Below are positions 46,978 to 58,154 of a stretch of DNA of 64,000 nucleotides, piece after piece. Source of the stretch: Cupriavidus necator. Its GTDB lineage: Bacteria > Pseudomonadota > Gammaproteobacteria > Burkholderiales > Burkholderiaceae. Below the pieces are notes generated by a model. The model made no database searches, was not told the origin of the DNA, and saw nothing but the letters and a program-made list of their open reading frames with translations. The stretch covers positions 682,001 through 746,000 of the forward strand of contig CP074382.1 in assembly GCA_022041995.1 (NCBI GenBank), written 5' to 3'. The position numbers and the translations under genes were made by a program. How positions within the stretch are numbered: the stretch's first letter is position 1; each line of letters starts with the position of its first letter.

Positions 46978-47947
46978 ATCCAGGTTAACGGACCATCCGG
47001 AGTGGAACGCGGTATTTCTAGATGTGGTGCGAGAGCATACGGCGGGTAATCCACAACACGGCATCATCTGGACGGATCTGAAGCCACGCGAAATCGCACA
47101 GGCGATGACGCAGCAAGTAGGCGAACGGGTGAGCGTGCGAACGGTCCGGCAGCTGCTAAAGCGCAACGGTTTTTCCCGGCGGCAATCACAGAAAAAGAAG
47201 TCGTTCAAGTCCCACGCACAACGCGACGTACAATTTCAGCGTATTACGCAACTCAAGGCGGAATATCTCGAAGACGACCAGCCTGTCCTCAGCATCGATA
47301 CGAAGAAGAAGGAGATGCTGGGCAATTTCTATCGCGACGGCAAGCTCTACACGCGCGAGCAGCTTGAAGTCCTCGACCATGATTTTCCGAGCTACAGCGA
47401 AGGCAAGGTCATCCCGCATGGGCTGTACGACATCGGGCTGAACAAGGCACATGTGAACATCGGGGTGAGCCGTGACACGACGCAGTTTGCCTGCGACAGC
47501 GTAGCGCACTGGTGGGAAAAACAGGGTCGCGCCGATTATCCCCAAGCCACACGGTTACTGCTACTGTGCGATGGCGGAGGTAGCAACCCAAGTGATTCGT
47601 GGCTTTTCAAAGCGGATCTGCAAGATCTGGCAGACCGGCTCGGACTGGAAATCCGGGTGGCCCACTACGCCCCATACTGCTCGAAACATAATCCGATCGA
47701 GCACCGCGTGTTTCCACACATTACGCGAGCCTGTGCTGGCGTAGTCTTCAGCAGCGTTAGTCTGGTTCGTGAACTGATCGAAAAAGCCTGCACAAAAACC
47801 GGACTGAAAGTTACTGCTGACATTCTTGACGGAGTCTATGAAGCCGGACGGACAGTCACTCGTTGCGTCCGTGCTTCACTGAACATCGAGTACGACTCAA
47901 CCTTGCCTGCGTGGAACTACAGCATCCGCTCACGGAACGCCGCATAG
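46961..47947 (+). CDS. ISAzo13 transposase, catalytic ORF
   Basis: Frame opened by slippage at the A7 run: EKKGRKSRLTDHPEWNAVFL, then IWTDLKPREIAQAMTQQVGE, VLSIDTKKKEMLGNFYRDGK (first Asp), LLLLCDGGGSNPSDSWLFKA (second Asp) and YAPYCSKHNPIEHRVFPHIT (Glu). This is the DDE core typical of the family, and it is complete to a stop at 47947. Probably made only as a fusion with the N-terminal ORF. Confidence 0.87.
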   Translation, partial: EKKGRKSRLTDHPEWNAVFLDVVREHTAGNPQHGIIWTDLKPREIAQAMTQQVGERVSVRTVRQLLKRNGFSRRQSQKKKSFKSHAQRDVQFQRITQLKAEYLEDDQPVLSIDTKKKEMLGNFYRDGKLYTREQLEVLDHDFPSYSEGKVIPHGLYDIGLNKAHVNIGVSRDTTQFACDSVAHWWEKQGRADYPQATRLLLLCDGGGSNPSDSWLFKADLQDLADRLGLEIRVAHYAPYCSKHNPIEHRVFPHITRACAGVVFSSVSLVRELIEKACTKTGLKVTADILDGVYEAGRTVTRCVRASLNIEYDSTLPAWNYSIRSRNAA

Positions 47948-48112
47948 CGGGAAGTTATTTCGAGCACGTTCCTAAGCGACCAAGCGCAGGCTGCCGTCGT
48001 GCCGAACCTATTGATCGGTGGAGGGGCGAGCCATGGCGGTCGGTTCGCTATCAACCACGACCAGCGGTTGGCGCCCACCGTCTGAGCGGTGGCAAATTTC
48101 CCCATCTTGTTC

Positions 48113-48140
48113 TATCATGAAACGTCAAGTTTTATCATGA
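48113..48140. promoter_or_regulatory. candidate antitoxin operator, direct repeats
   Basis: TATCATGA occurs twice, at 48113-48120 and 48133-48140, start-to-start 20 bp (two helical turns), just upstream of the antitoxin start. Suits binding by a ribbon-helix-helix antitoxin. Confidence 0.5.
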
Positions 48141-48151
48141 TGGAGCCCGCT

Positions 48152-48382
48152 ATGACCACTGTCGCCCGCGAAAAATTCTCCTCCCAAGCCGCGCCTGACG
48201 TGCTGGCAGCGTTGCGTCAGATTGCCGAAGCGCAGGGACGCCAGTTTCAGGCGGTGCTCGACGAGGCTCTGCGCGACTACATCGACCGCCAGCAGAAAGA
48301 ACGTCCGCGCCGTCATGTGATGGCGTCGTTCGCGTCCAGCCTCGACGAATTCGACAGCCTGTACCGCGAACTGGCCAAGTGA
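48152..48382 (+). CDS. ribbon-helix-helix antitoxin of a Doc-type TA pair
   Basis: 76 aa from ATG 48152 (GGAG upstream; ATG 48137 also in frame). MTTVAREKFSSQAAPDVLAA then LRQIAEAQGRQFQAVLDEAL form a short strand plus two helices, as in MetJ/Arc folds. The C-terminal tail RHVMASFASSLDEFDSLYRE is likely to be the toxin-binding segment. Followed after 6 bp by the toxin. It should bind the repeats at 48113-48140. Confidence 0.75.
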   Translation: MTTVAREKFSSQAAPDVLAALRQIAEAQGRQFQAVLDEALRDYIDRQQKERPRRHVMASFASSLDEFDSLYRELAK

Positions 48383-48388
48383 TCGGTG

Positions 48389-48772
48389 ATGAGCGGACGT
48401 GACTACCTGACCGTAGCCGATGTGCTCGGAATGCACACCGCGTTGATGCAACGCTATGGCGGCGCGCCCGGAGTCCGTGATCCCGGCGCTCTGGAGGCCG
48501 CGCTGTTCAGGCCGCAGACGGGCTACTACGAGGACATCGTGGCCGAGGCGGCGGCGCTGCTCGAGAGTCTCGCCATCAACCATCCTTTTGTGGATGGCAA
48601 CAAGCGGATCGCCTTCGCTGCTGCCGATGTGTTCTTGCGCATCAACGGCTGGCGCTTGCAGCGTCCGTCGATGCAAATCTACATCGAGATGATTCAGATG
48701 TTGGAGTCTGGCACTTTCGACATTGCTCATTTGGAGCCCTGGTTGCGCGCGTTTGCCAGGCCAACGGCGTGA
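48389..48772 (+). CDS. doc: Fic/Doc-family death-on-curing toxin
   Basis: 127 aa. The Fic motif HPFVDGNKR (residues 65-73) has the catalytic His and the nucleotide-binding Asp-Gly-Asn-Lys-Arg. YLTVADVLGMHTALMQRYGG and RDPGALEAALFRPQTGYYED match Doc proteins. Doc of phage P1 phosphorylates EF-Tu; the same activity is expected but not shown. The HTH antitoxin gene precedes it. A typical plasmid-stabilising module. Confidence 0.88.
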   Translation: MSGRDYLTVADVLGMHTALMQRYGGAPGVRDPGALEAALFRPQTGYYEDIVAEAAALLESLAINHPFVDGNKRIAFAAADVFLRINGWRLQRPSMQIYIEMIQMLESGTFDIAHLEPWLRAFARPTA

Positions 48773-48905
48773 TCTTCATGCATCGAACGAACCACGCCAC
48801 CAGCTCCCGCTGCACGCCCCAATCTCCGCGGAGCGGGTTCGGCTGAAACCAAAGCAAGCTCATCAAGCCCTGCGGCGGCATCTTTATCCTTCACGGGCGG
48901 CGGTA

Positions 48906-49460
48906 TTAGTGGACGCGGCGACCAAAAATGCGTTGCCTATCAACAATAGTGGACACACCGCAATTCCTTGCCGCCTGGTCAATTTGGTATCCCTTCCCTG
49001 CCCGGCTCGCCCAGTGAGTGAATGGTGCAAATCGTCGCGCGTTAATGTGGAGCTGGATCAGGTAGTGATCGCGACATGGAAGCCGTCCCGGGCCGTACTG
49101 GTGACCGCGCGCGATCGCCCAGTCATCGATGCCGACGACCCGCGGTCGTGGTTTGAGCTTGCGCCCAGGAGCTCTTCGCAACTCCCGCAGCACGGTGTCG
49201 GCACTGGTGCGCAAGCCCAAGACGTTAGCAAGCCTGGCTGCCGCCTCACCACCGAGGGCGTGGCCCAGCGCGTGCAACGCCCGAGCCTGCGATCGCGTAT
49301 GACGTTGATGCCGACCGGCCAAGGCGTGGATGTTCTCGGCAAACGTACGACGGGGGCAGCCGGCGTTCGCACACTTGAAGCGACGCACCTCAACGGCGAG
49401 AACAACCCGCACTCGTTGCCAGAAGTCGAAACGTCTGCTGCCCCCCGAGCTATAGCCGCA
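48906..49460 (-). pseudogene. ISL3-family transposase remnant
   Basis: Reads VRVVLAVEVRRFKCANAGCP, RRTFAENIHALAGRHQRHTR, LANVLGLRTSADTVLRELRR and PRVVGIDDWAIARGHQYG with the first Asp. It then degenerates (QLHINARRFAPFTHWASRAG) without the rest of the catalytic domain. Distinct from the ISL3 at 39-41 kb. Ends 180 bp before rpoD. Confidence 0.75.
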
Positions 49461-49640
49461 TATTGCGCTGCACAACGGCTTGCGGTATGATCCACAATTC
49501 CCCATTTTTCGCACTCCGGATTCCGCTGGAGACTTCCGGCCTCAACTGTCCGTGCGACTCTCCCGATTTCGTTCGTACCCCGCAGGCTTGAGTAACCGTC
49601 ACGCCGCGACGATCGTCGGCCAAACCTCCAGGAGAACGTA

Positions 49641-51629
<1,989 letters not shown>

Positions 51630-51671
51630 CCCAAGACGGAGGCGCCCCCTTCGACGTCCTGCGTCAGATCT

Positions 51672-51701
51672 GCAGCGATCACGCATTTGCCTGATCGCTG
51701 C
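51672..51701. terminator. hairpin between convergent rpoD and cspA
   Basis: GCAGCGATCA and TGATCGCTGC form a perfect 10-bp stem around a 10-base loop, placed between the two converging stop codons. There is no T-tract on either strand, so intrinsic termination is plausible but not certain. Confidence 0.5.
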
Positions 51702-51730
51702 CTCACAGGGCGGGTTCGCCGCGAGGAAAC

Positions 51731-51934
51731 TTACAGCGGTTTGATGCTTCCTGCCTGCTTGCCCTTGGGGCCCTGCTTCACTTCAAAACTGACCTTCTGG
51801 CCCTCCTGAAGCGATTTGAAGCCATTGCCCTGAATCTCGGAGAAGTGCGCAAACAGGTCCTCGCCGCCATCATCCGGCGAGATGAACCCAAAACCCTTCG
51901 CATCGTTAAACCACTTCACGGTACCTGTTGCCAT
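51731..51934 (-). CDS. cold-shock protein (CspA family)
   Basis: 67-aa single cold-shock domain that binds single-stranded RNA/DNA. RNP1 ([10 protein letters not shown]) and RNP2 (DLFAHFSEI) are intact in the sequence [18 protein letters not shown]…[14 protein letters not shown] long, AT-richer leader lies upstream (51935-52010), as common for csp genes. Convergent with rpoD. Confidence 0.95.
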   Translation of the reverse strand: MATGTVKWFNDAKGFGFISPDDGGEDLFAHFSEIQGNGFKSLQEGQKVSFEVKQGPKGKQAGSIKPL

Positions 51935-52204
51935 GTTCTGAATGTTCCAAGAAAAACGAGATGAAGATGACGCCGTCGGCCTGCGCCAGACGTCCGCCTA
52001 TCTTGTATCACAGTTGATCGGCAGCAGACAAATCCGGGTTGTTTTTAACGGCTCTGCTGATCTGAGCTGAGCCATGACTTTGCCCGTGATCGGGCCCCTA
52101 ACAATTTTCCAGTCAAGGAGCATGCCGGGATAAGCGCGGATTGGGCTATCCATAACCGGAGTTAGCCGCATACTGCCACGAGCCGGTAGCACAATTGCTT
52201 CGCT

Positions 52205-52647
52205 CTACGCGAGGCGACCACGAAGGAGGTGCGGGACGAAGCAGTACGCCAGGTGCTGGCCATCACCGAGCAACGAGATCGGGTACAGGCGCAATGCGAC
52301 AAGCTTGCGGCACGCAACACAACGCTTTCAGGTGAGCTTGAGCTGCTTCAGCAAAAGGTTGCTGAGCTGCATCAGTCAGTTGCAGCTGAGAGAGTTGGCC
52401 GGGTTGCAGCTGAGGCGCACGCTGCGGAGTGGAGGGCCGAGTTCGAGAACACACAGCAGCTGCGACGGCAGGAGGCCGAGCTCGCAGCGCAAGCGCTCAA
52501 TGGAGTCCAGCAACAGGTAGAGCAGCTCATGAGCGAACAGCGCCGCCTATTGGCGACGGCAGATGACTTCAAGCAAGCCGCACTTCGGGACAGGGTGGCG
52601 CGTGAAGGAGCTGAAAAGCGGGTGGCAGAGGTGCTAGGCCGCTGTGA
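52205..52647 (+). pseudogene. KfrA-like coiled-coil gene, internal fragment
   Basis: Continuous coiled coil: TKEVRDEAVRQVLAITEQRD, NTTLSGELELLQQKVAELHQ, RVAAEAHAAEWRAEFENTQQ, EQLMSEQRRLLATADDFKQA. It has the composition of KfrA/Kfr-type plasmid proteins. The N-terminal DNA-binding domain is missing, and the 3' end is cut by the IS6 at 52648 (after GRCEA). Different in sequence from the complete KfrA. Confidence 0.65.
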
Positions 52648-53478
52648 GGCATTGTCACGTTGGCGGTTTGGCGATTTCAGGGATGCTGGGCGAGAATCGA
52701 CTCAGAAAGCGGAGGACGGATTTTGGGTGGTTTCGGTAATTTCGCGCCAGCTTTCGAAACGATCGGCGAGGTGTTTGCGATAAAGCGACGCGCGCAGCAG
52801 ATGGCGCTTGAGGGCAAAGTGCTGCCGGATCGGGCCGAAATTTGAGAGGAATGCCTGGGTGCGCGTCCGTTCGCGGAAACCGCGCATGCGGCGTTCACGC
52901 TCGCGTGTGGGCTGGTGACTGTTCTCGGCCCGGTTGTTCACGCGCGCGCTGGCTTTCACGAACACATGCTTGACGTTCGCCAGTTCCGGGATGTCGGCCT
53001 TAGCGGCCGGGTAGCTGCGCAGCTGATCGGTGACGATCTTGCGCAGCACCGGGCAGGAGTGCAGAACGCGCAGGAAGAAGCGTTTGGCCGCAGCCTTGTC
53101 GCGGCGCTTCTGCAGCAGGATGTCGAGTTCGGCGCCATGTTCGTCGACCGCCCGCCACAGCAGGTAAGGCTCGCCGCGCAGCGTCACGAACATCTCGTCC
53201 AGGTGCCAGGTGCAGCCCGGCTTGCGCCGGGCAGCCTTGACGCGACGGGCGAAGCCCGCGCCGAATTTATCGCACCAGCGACGGATCGTCTCGTAGCTGA
53301 CCACGATGCTTCGCTCGAACAGCAACTCCTCGATGTCACGCAGGCTCAGGTTGGACCGGTAGTACCAGCGCACCGCGCAGCTGATGACCGCTGCAGGAAA
53401 GCGATGGCCGTGATAGAGCGAGTTCGTCTTCTTCATCGTCCGAATCTTACGCCACCCCTTCGCCAACGTGACAATGCC
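52648..53478 (-). mobile_element. IS6-family element (type A)
   Basis: 831 bp with 18-bp perfect inverted repeats GGCATTGTCACGTTGGCG (52648-52665 and 53461-53478). No 8-bp target duplication, as often seen after IS6 cointegrate resolution or deletion. Confidence 0.9.
52702..53436 (-). CDS. IS6-family transposase (type A)
   Basis: 244 aa from ATG 53436 (MKKTNSLYHGHRFPAAVISC). The HTH includes LSLRDIEELLFERSIVVSYE. DDE core: GCTWHLDEMFVTLRGEPYLL (first Asp), VLRKIVTDQLRSYPAAKADI (second Asp) and RVNNRAENSHQPTRERERRM (Glu). Full length and apparently intact. Confidence 0.92.
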   Translation of the reverse strand: MKKTNSLYHGHRFPAAVISCAVRWYYRSNLSLRDIEELLFERSIVVSYETIRRWCDKFGAGFARRVKAARRKPGCTWHLDEMFVTLRGEPYLLWRAVDEHGAELDILLQKRRDKAAAKRFFLRVLHSCPVLRKIVTDQLRSYPAAKADIPELANVKHVFVKASARVNNRAENSHQPTRERERRMRGFRERTRTQAFLSNFGPIRQHFALKRHLLRASLYRKHLADRFESWREITETTQNPSSAF

Positions 53479-53585
53479 CTCCAGTCGATTGCTTGACGGT
53501 AGAGCGCCAGCCAGCCCTGATGATCCGGGTTCTGTCGCGATAACGGGAAGTAGAATGGCCGGATTTGGAAACCGCAAGTCAGCAG

Positions 53586-53819
53586 ATGAATAAGCCAGCG
53601 AAGACGCCGCGCACGAGCCTGCCAGGCGGCATTGCCAATGTCCTCAAGCGCCTGCACCATCCGGTGGACGTGATTCTGCTGTGCGTGCGCTGGTACGTGG
53701 CGTACTCGCTGAGCTTGCGGGATCTGGAAGAGATGATGGCCGAGCGCGGCATCGAGGTGGATCATTCCACGGTGCATCGCTGGGTGATCAAGCTGCTGCC
53801 GATGCTCGAGAAGGCCTTT
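53586..53819 (+). pseudogene. IS6 (type B) transposase, 5' part
   Basis: MNKPAKTPRTSLPGGIANVL, VDVILLCVRWYVAYSLSLRD, RGIEVDHSTVHRWVIKLLPM, LEKAF, then interrupted by the IS3. It continues at 55107. Confidence 0.9.
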
Positions 53820-53909
53820 AGAGGTGGCGCCGGAAATTCGGACAGTCGGATAAATGGAAGAGCTGGGGTCTGAGCCGGCCATAATGGCGGGCAGAAAGGA
53901 CCTCAGAAG

Positions 53910-54218
53910 ATGACGAAACGAAGCAGGCGAACCCACTCGGCGGGGTTGAAGGCGAAGGTAGCCCTGGCGGCCCTCAAGGGCGAAAAGACGCTGGCGGAGC
54001 TGGCCCAGCAGTACGACGTGCACCCCAGCCAGATCACAGCGTGGAAGCAGCAGTTGGTGGAGCATGCCGCGGACCTGTTCGGCGGTGGCAAGGAAAGTGG
54101 GGGCGAGCCGCCGGTGGATTTGAAGGTGCTGCACGCCAAGATCGGCCAGTTGGCGCTGGAGAACGATTTTTTGTCCGGCGCGCTCAGCAAGGCCGGCCTG
54201 CTGAGCGCAAAGCGATGA
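53910..54218 (+). CDS. IS3 orfA (element inside IS6)
   Basis: 102 aa: MTKRSRRTHSAGLKAKVALA, HTH KTLAELAQQYDVHPSQITAW, then the leucine-zipper-like DLKVLHAKIGQLALENDFLS. The stop overlaps the orfB ATG (CGATGATC), the arrangement for -1 frameshift production of OrfAB. Intact. Confidence 0.92.
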   Translation: MTKRSRRTHSAGLKAKVALAALKGEKTLAELAQQYDVHPSQITAWKQQLVEHAADLFGGGKESGGEPPVDLKVLHAKIGQLALENDFLSGALSKAGLLSAKR

Positions 54219-55045
54219 TCGACCGCGAGCACGCGCTGCCGGTGAGCCGGCAGGTCAAGCTGGTGGGCATCGCCCGGTCCAGCGCGTACTACCAGCCGCA
54301 ACCGGTCAGCGAGGCAGATCTGAAGCTGATGCGCCGCATCGACGAACTGCATCTGGAGCATCCCTTCGCGGGGGCTCGCATGCTGGCGCGCCTGCTGCGC
54401 CGGGAAGGCATCCAGGTCGGTCGCCGGCACGTGGGCACGCTGATGAAGCGCATGGGCATTGAGGCGCTGTATCGCCGGCCGAACACGAGCCGCAAGCACG
54501 CGGCGCACAAGATCTGGCCGTACCTGCTGCGCGACCGGAAGATCGACCGGGCCAACCAGGTGTGGGCTCTGGACACGACCTACATTCCGATGGCACGGGG
54601 CTTTGTGTACCTGACGGCAGTGGTGGACTGGGCCAGCCGCCGGGTGCTGGCCTACCGGGTGGCGATCACGCTGGAGAGCTGTCATGCCGTCGAGGCAATC
54701 GAGGAGGCCTTTGCCAAGTACGGCGCGCCGGAGATCGTCAACACCGACCAGGGCAGCCAGTTCACCGCCACGGAGTTCACAGACGCCGTGCTGGACCGCG
54801 GCATCCAACTGTCGATGGACGGCAAGGGCAGTTGGCGCGATAACGTGTTCGTCGAACGCCTTTGGCGCAGCGTCAAATACGAGGAGGTCTACCTGAAAGC
54901 CTACGACTCGGTCAGCCATGCGCGCCGCTCTATCGCTAACTACCTAACCTGGTACAACCAACGACGGCCCCATTCCAGTCTGGCGGACCAGACCCCGGAT
55001 GAGGCATACTTCGCCACGCTGCCAGCGATCAAATCGGCAGCCTGA
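54215..55045 (+). CDS. IS3 orfB (element inside IS6)
   Basis: 276 aa from ATG 54215: MIDREHALPVSRQVKLVGIA, HTH-like EHPFAGARMLARLLRREGIQ, then the rve core NQVWALDTTYIPMARGFVYL (first Asp), IVNTDQGSQFTATEFTDAVL (second Asp) and SWRDNVFVERLWRSVKYEEV (Glu). The C-terminal YNQRRPHSSLADQTPDEAY is typical of IS3. Intact, so this IS is probably active. Confidence 0.93.
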   Translation: MIDREHALPVSRQVKLVGIARSSAYYQPQPVSEADLKLMRRIDELHLEHPFAGARMLARLLRREGIQVGRRHVGTLMKRMGIEALYRRPNTSRKHAAHKIWPYLLRDRKIDRANQVWALDTTYIPMARGFVYLTAVVDWASRRVLAYRVAITLESCHAVEAIEEAFAKYGAPEIVNTDQGSQFTATEFTDAVLDRGIQLSMDGKGSWRDNVFVERLWRSVKYEEVYLKAYDSVSHARRSIANYLTWYNQRRPHSSLADQTPDEAYFATLPAIKSAA

Positions 55046-55106
55046 CTGCCCCAGCGCTTCCACTTAAAAACTCCGGATCCCTGTCCGAACAAACGGTGCC
55101 ACCTCT

Positions 55107-55601
55107 TTTCGTCGGCGCCAGCGCCCGGTGGGCAACAGCTGGCGCATGGACGAGACCTACATCCTCGTCAAGGGCCAGTGGAAGTATCTCTACCGGGCCG
55201 TGGACAAGGCCGGCAAGACCATTGACTTCCTGTTGCGCTCGCGCCGAGACACTGCCGCTGCCCGGCGCTTCTTCGAAAAGGCCATCGCCCAGAACGGTGC
55301 GCCAAAGACCGTCACGGTGGACAAGAGTGGCGCGAACCTCGCGGCCCTGCAGGCGATCAATGCTGAGCGGGAAACGACGATCAAGATCAGGCAGAACAAG
55401 TATCTGAATAACCTCGTTGAGCAGGACCACCGCGGCATCAAACGCCGGGTCAGGCCGATGTTGGGGTTCCAGAATTTTCGCTGCGCTCGCATCATCCTCG
55501 GTGGCATCGAGACCATGCGCATGATCCGCAAAGGGCAGATGGTTATCCCCAAGGGGAGCAGTCCGTCGGACGCCGAGCAGTTCTATTCCTTGGCCATATG
55601 A
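55107..55601 (+). pseudogene. IS6 (type B) transposase, 3' part
   Basis: Resumes RRRQRPVGNSWRMDETYILV (first Asp), NGAPKTVTVDKSGANLAALQ (second Asp), KYLNNLVEQDHRGIKRRVRP (Glu), ending DAEQFYSLAI. Identical in frame to the intact copy at 62 kb. Confidence 0.9.
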
Positions 55602-55655
55602 CCGCGGCGCTCTCGCCACCCTCGGTCGCCCTTAATTCCTTATCGCGACAGAACC

Positions 55656-56005
55656 GCGCTGACCTGTAGGAGCGCCTCACGGACCTTCGGATCGAGGTCG
55701 ATATGACCGTGACGTTGCATCGCCTCGATCAGGGTTGGCAGCAGTGCTTTCAGCCTCTTTCCACACACTCGGTCAGCCGCTTCCCACAACATCGTCAGCG
55801 CTTGTCGCACCGCTTCGTCGTACACGCATCGCCGCTGACTGGGCGTGCGGGCTTCCTCAGGCTCGCGCCATAACAAGCGCAAGGCATGCTTGCGGTGGTA
55901 TCCCGTGACAGCTACGAATTCATCAAGGATCGCTATCTTCTCTTTTCTTGATGCCCCGCGGTAGCGCGAGCAAACCGCTGCGACAAGTTCCTTGCGTGTT
56001 GCCAT
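55656..56005 (-). pseudogene. integrase/transposase N-terminal fragment
   Basis: From ATG 56005: MATRKELVAAVCSRYRGASR, DEFVAVTGYHRKHALRLLWR, YDEAVRQALTMLWEAADRVC, LKALLPTLIEAMQRHGHIDL. This is the helical N terminus seen in large integrase-core transposases (family not certain), cut off by the IS6 end at 55655. No catalytic residues remain. Confidence 0.65.
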
Positions 56006-56160
56006 GCTGACCTTCCCCTTCACGTTGTTCTGCTCCCACGGCACTATGCCGTGGGTAGCAAATTACGTGAGGCAACGGGACAGGCCGTCCTGCTTGACGC
56101 TATCTAACGAAGAGCGAGAGATCGCTCAATTCGGCGAGCATGCCCACGGTAGTAGGGGTT

Positions 56161-56220
56161 GGCGTGGTTCAAAAGCCCGCTTTTTTGCGTTACACGGACG
56201 AACTGAACCGTCCTGCATAA
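56161..56220 (+). pseudogene. GNAT acetyltransferase, C-terminal remnant
   Basis: Encodes GVVQKPAFLRYTDELNRPA-stop, the same sequence that ends the GNAT at 61548 up to the point where IS6 cuts it (GVVQKPAFLRYTDEL). So this is the natural C terminus of that gene or of a second copy. Confidence 0.7.
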
Positions 56221-56280
56221 AAATGCAGAATTGGTAAGGAATGCGATGCAAACTGGAGGCCTGCAACGACCTCCCCGGCA

Positions 56281-57777
56281 TCAGATCTGCCGGGGTTGAA
56301 GCGGACCGAGTCCGAGCAGCGTCAGCCAGTGCGAATGTGCTTCCCCGGTCATCGCTTCGCGCGGACTTTTGCCGACCCGCCCGCTGCAACGGCTGCGTGT
56401 GAAGCGACGATGATTGACGAAGAATTTCAGCAGCTCCAGCCAGGCGCGACCGCCGTCCAGATGATGCCGCAGCGTCAGGCAGTTGCGCAGGCGCGAGTTC
56501 AGGTTCTCCACCAGGGAACTGCTACGCGGAGTGTCGTGCAGCGCCTGCGAAACCGCAGTCCAGACTTCGTGGAACCGGCGGCCGATGGCCGCATGCAGCC
56601 GGTTCCATGCCTGCCAGAATGCGACGGAGGTTTCCGGCTTGCGGTGCAACAGGCACGTTGCCCGTACGAGATGCCCGGCGACGGCAGTATCGCTTGCGAT
56701 GGCGTCGAGCTTCTGGTCCAGCACGCCGGCGAAGGCGAGCAGATCGTTGCGCTGGTTTTGCAGGGCCACGCGCATCGTGCCGATGCGTGAGGGATCTTCA
56801 GGTTCACGCTGACGAAGTTGCTCGACGATAAAGTCGAACAGCTCCTGGCGGGTCGGCAGATCGGGCCCGGCCAGCGACAGGACATCGCGCTCCAGCCACA
56901 GGGCAAGTGTGCGAAGGTCGTCCGCGCGCTGATGTGCCCGCGCCTCGAGCGGGCGAAGTTCGTCAAGCCGGTCAATCAGGAGGCTGTCCTGGCAGCGCCG
57001 GCGGGGATTGGCCAGTCGCGCTTCGAGGGCTTTGCGTTCAGTGCGTACGCCGCTGGCCAGACGTGTCCAGATGTTGGCCAGGGTTTCGAACTGCTGGCAG
57101 ATATGGAAAACATCGCCGTGACAGGGGGTATCGGGCCATGCGAGCTTCTGGCCTGCGCGCAGACCCGTGCCGGCGTCGGCAATCGTAAAGTCGGGATGCA
57201 GTCCCTGCCTCTGCAGGTCCAGCAGATGGATGGCCCAGGTATCGCCATCACGGTGGTCTTCGTCAGCCAGCAGATAGCAGTAGGTGGAAGCCGCATCGAT
57301 GCCGGTAAGAACCGGCCGGGTCCCCTGAAAGATCTCGTCGTGCAGTCCCACCCGGATGGCCGACAGGTCGATGCTGTTGTTGATGGCCATCGCCCGCTGC
57401 GCGGCACGCTGGTGAACATTGTGCACGGTGCCCAGGCTGATGGACACGCCCAGCAGGTCGCTCATGAATTCGATGACGACGCGCATCGAGGCGTGGCCGA
57501 TCATCGTCAGTGCGAGGATGACCTGCTCCAGCCATCGTCGGGTCACCGGCAGCGAGAACAGGACCTTGTCGGCGTCTTCGTCGATTTGCGTTGGCGAAAA
57601 GGCTTCATCCAGCGCGGCGCTCGCCTTGCGCATCTGGCGATAGACGAGTGGACGGCTGACACCGTGGCGGGCGGCCACGGCGCTGACGGGTTCAGCGCCC
57701 GCCAGGGCGCGAACGGCCATCATCTTGCGGTCGCAGCCAGCCGGTTTTACGGAAACAGGGCAGACGGATGAAGTCAT
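56281..57777 (-). CDS. large DDE-type transposase (ISNCY-like, family unresolved)
   Basis: 498 aa from ATG 57777 (MTSSVCPVSVKPAGCDRKMM). HTH AEPVSAVAARHGVSRPLVYR near the N terminus. The core includes HDEIFQGTRPVLTGIDAAST and DFTIADAGTGLRAGQKLAWP with probable catalytic Asp residues. GDVFHICQQFETLANIWTRL and a helical insertion follow, then SSSLVENLNSRLRNCLTLRH with the probable Glu and RVGKSPREAMTGEAHSHWLT at the end. Open throughout. The ends of its element were not resolved. Confidence 0.75.
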   Translation of the reverse strand: MTSSVCPVSVKPAGCDRKMMAVRALAGAEPVSAVAARHGVSRPLVYRQMRKASAALDEAFSPTQIDEDADKVLFSLPVTRRWLEQVILALTMIGHASMRVVIEFMSDLLGVSISLGTVHNVHQRAAQRAMAINNSIDLSAIRVGLHDEIFQGTRPVLTGIDAASTYCYLLADEDHRDGDTWAIHLLDLQRQGLHPDFTIADAGTGLRAGQKLAWPDTPCHGDVFHICQQFETLANIWTRLASGVRTERKALEARLANPRRRCQDSLLIDRLDELRPLEARAHQRADDLRTLALWLERDVLSLAGPDLPTRQELFDFIVEQLRQREPEDPSRIGTMRVALQNQRNDLLAFAGVLDQKLDAIASDTAVAGHLVRATCLLHRKPETSVAFWQAWNRLHAAIGRRFHEVWTAVSQALHDTPRSSSLVENLNSRLRNCLTLRHHLDGGRAWLELLKFFVNHRRFTRSRCSGRVGKSPREAMTGEAHSHWLTLLGLGPLQPRQI

Positions 57778-57917
57778 GGGGACGCCGAAATTAAAGTGGG
57801 CCACATTATCCCGCACTTTCATTTCTGCCCTGCCTGTGTAACGCCGGGATGAACCACGCCCGATAGGGCACTCTCTCCCGTCCAGCAATTCTATTCGCTT
57901 TTTTCATACGCAATCCT

Positions 57918-58152
57918 CTATATTTGAGCGATCTTGCCGCTCAGCTTCCTTATTGCGACATTACCCGTGCCGGAATGAGGCGCGTCAGGCGACGCGAAGG
58001 CGCCCTCGACGAATGTGCGCAATTGCGAGAGATCGGTTTTCGCGAGCCGACCGACCGCGGCGATGAAGATCGCCTTGACCTCATCATAGAGCCTCGAGCC
58101 TTGCAGCGAACCGCCCTGGAGCCCATGGATCAGCGCCGCATGTTCGTAGGAT
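57918..58152 (-). pseudogene. unidentified C-terminal protein fragment
   Basis: Open without a start codon: HAALIHGLQGGSLQGSRLYD, EVKAIFIAAVGRLAKTDLSQ, LRTFVEGAFASPDAPHSGTG, ending RKLSGKIAQI. Composition looks genuinely coding, but I do not recognise the family. Probably the tail of a gene lost in rearrangement. Confidence 0.4.
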
Positions 58153-58154
58153 TC

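Larger units (their letters stand above)
46666..47961 (+). mobile_element. ISAzo13-family element
   Basis: 1296 bp with terminal inverted repeats GAAATAACTTCCCG (left) and CGGGAAGTTATTTC (right). Two overlapping ORFs are joined at an A7 run. Confidence 0.87.
53820..55106 (+). mobile_element. IS3-family element inside IS6, 3-bp target duplication
   Basis: 1287 bp. Ends read inward AGAGGTGGCGCCGGAAATTC and AGAGGTGGCACCGTTTGTTC. TTT is duplicated (53817-53819 and 55107-55109), typical of IS3. Unrelated to the IS51-like copies. Confidence 0.9.
53528..55655 (+). mobile_element. IS6-family element (type B), split by an IS3
   Basis: Ends GGTTCTGTCGCGATAA and, inverted, at 55655. Without the internal IS3 (53820-55106 plus TTT) it equals the intact copy at 62050-62887 except for a few substitutions. 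No target duplication. Confidence 0.9.
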
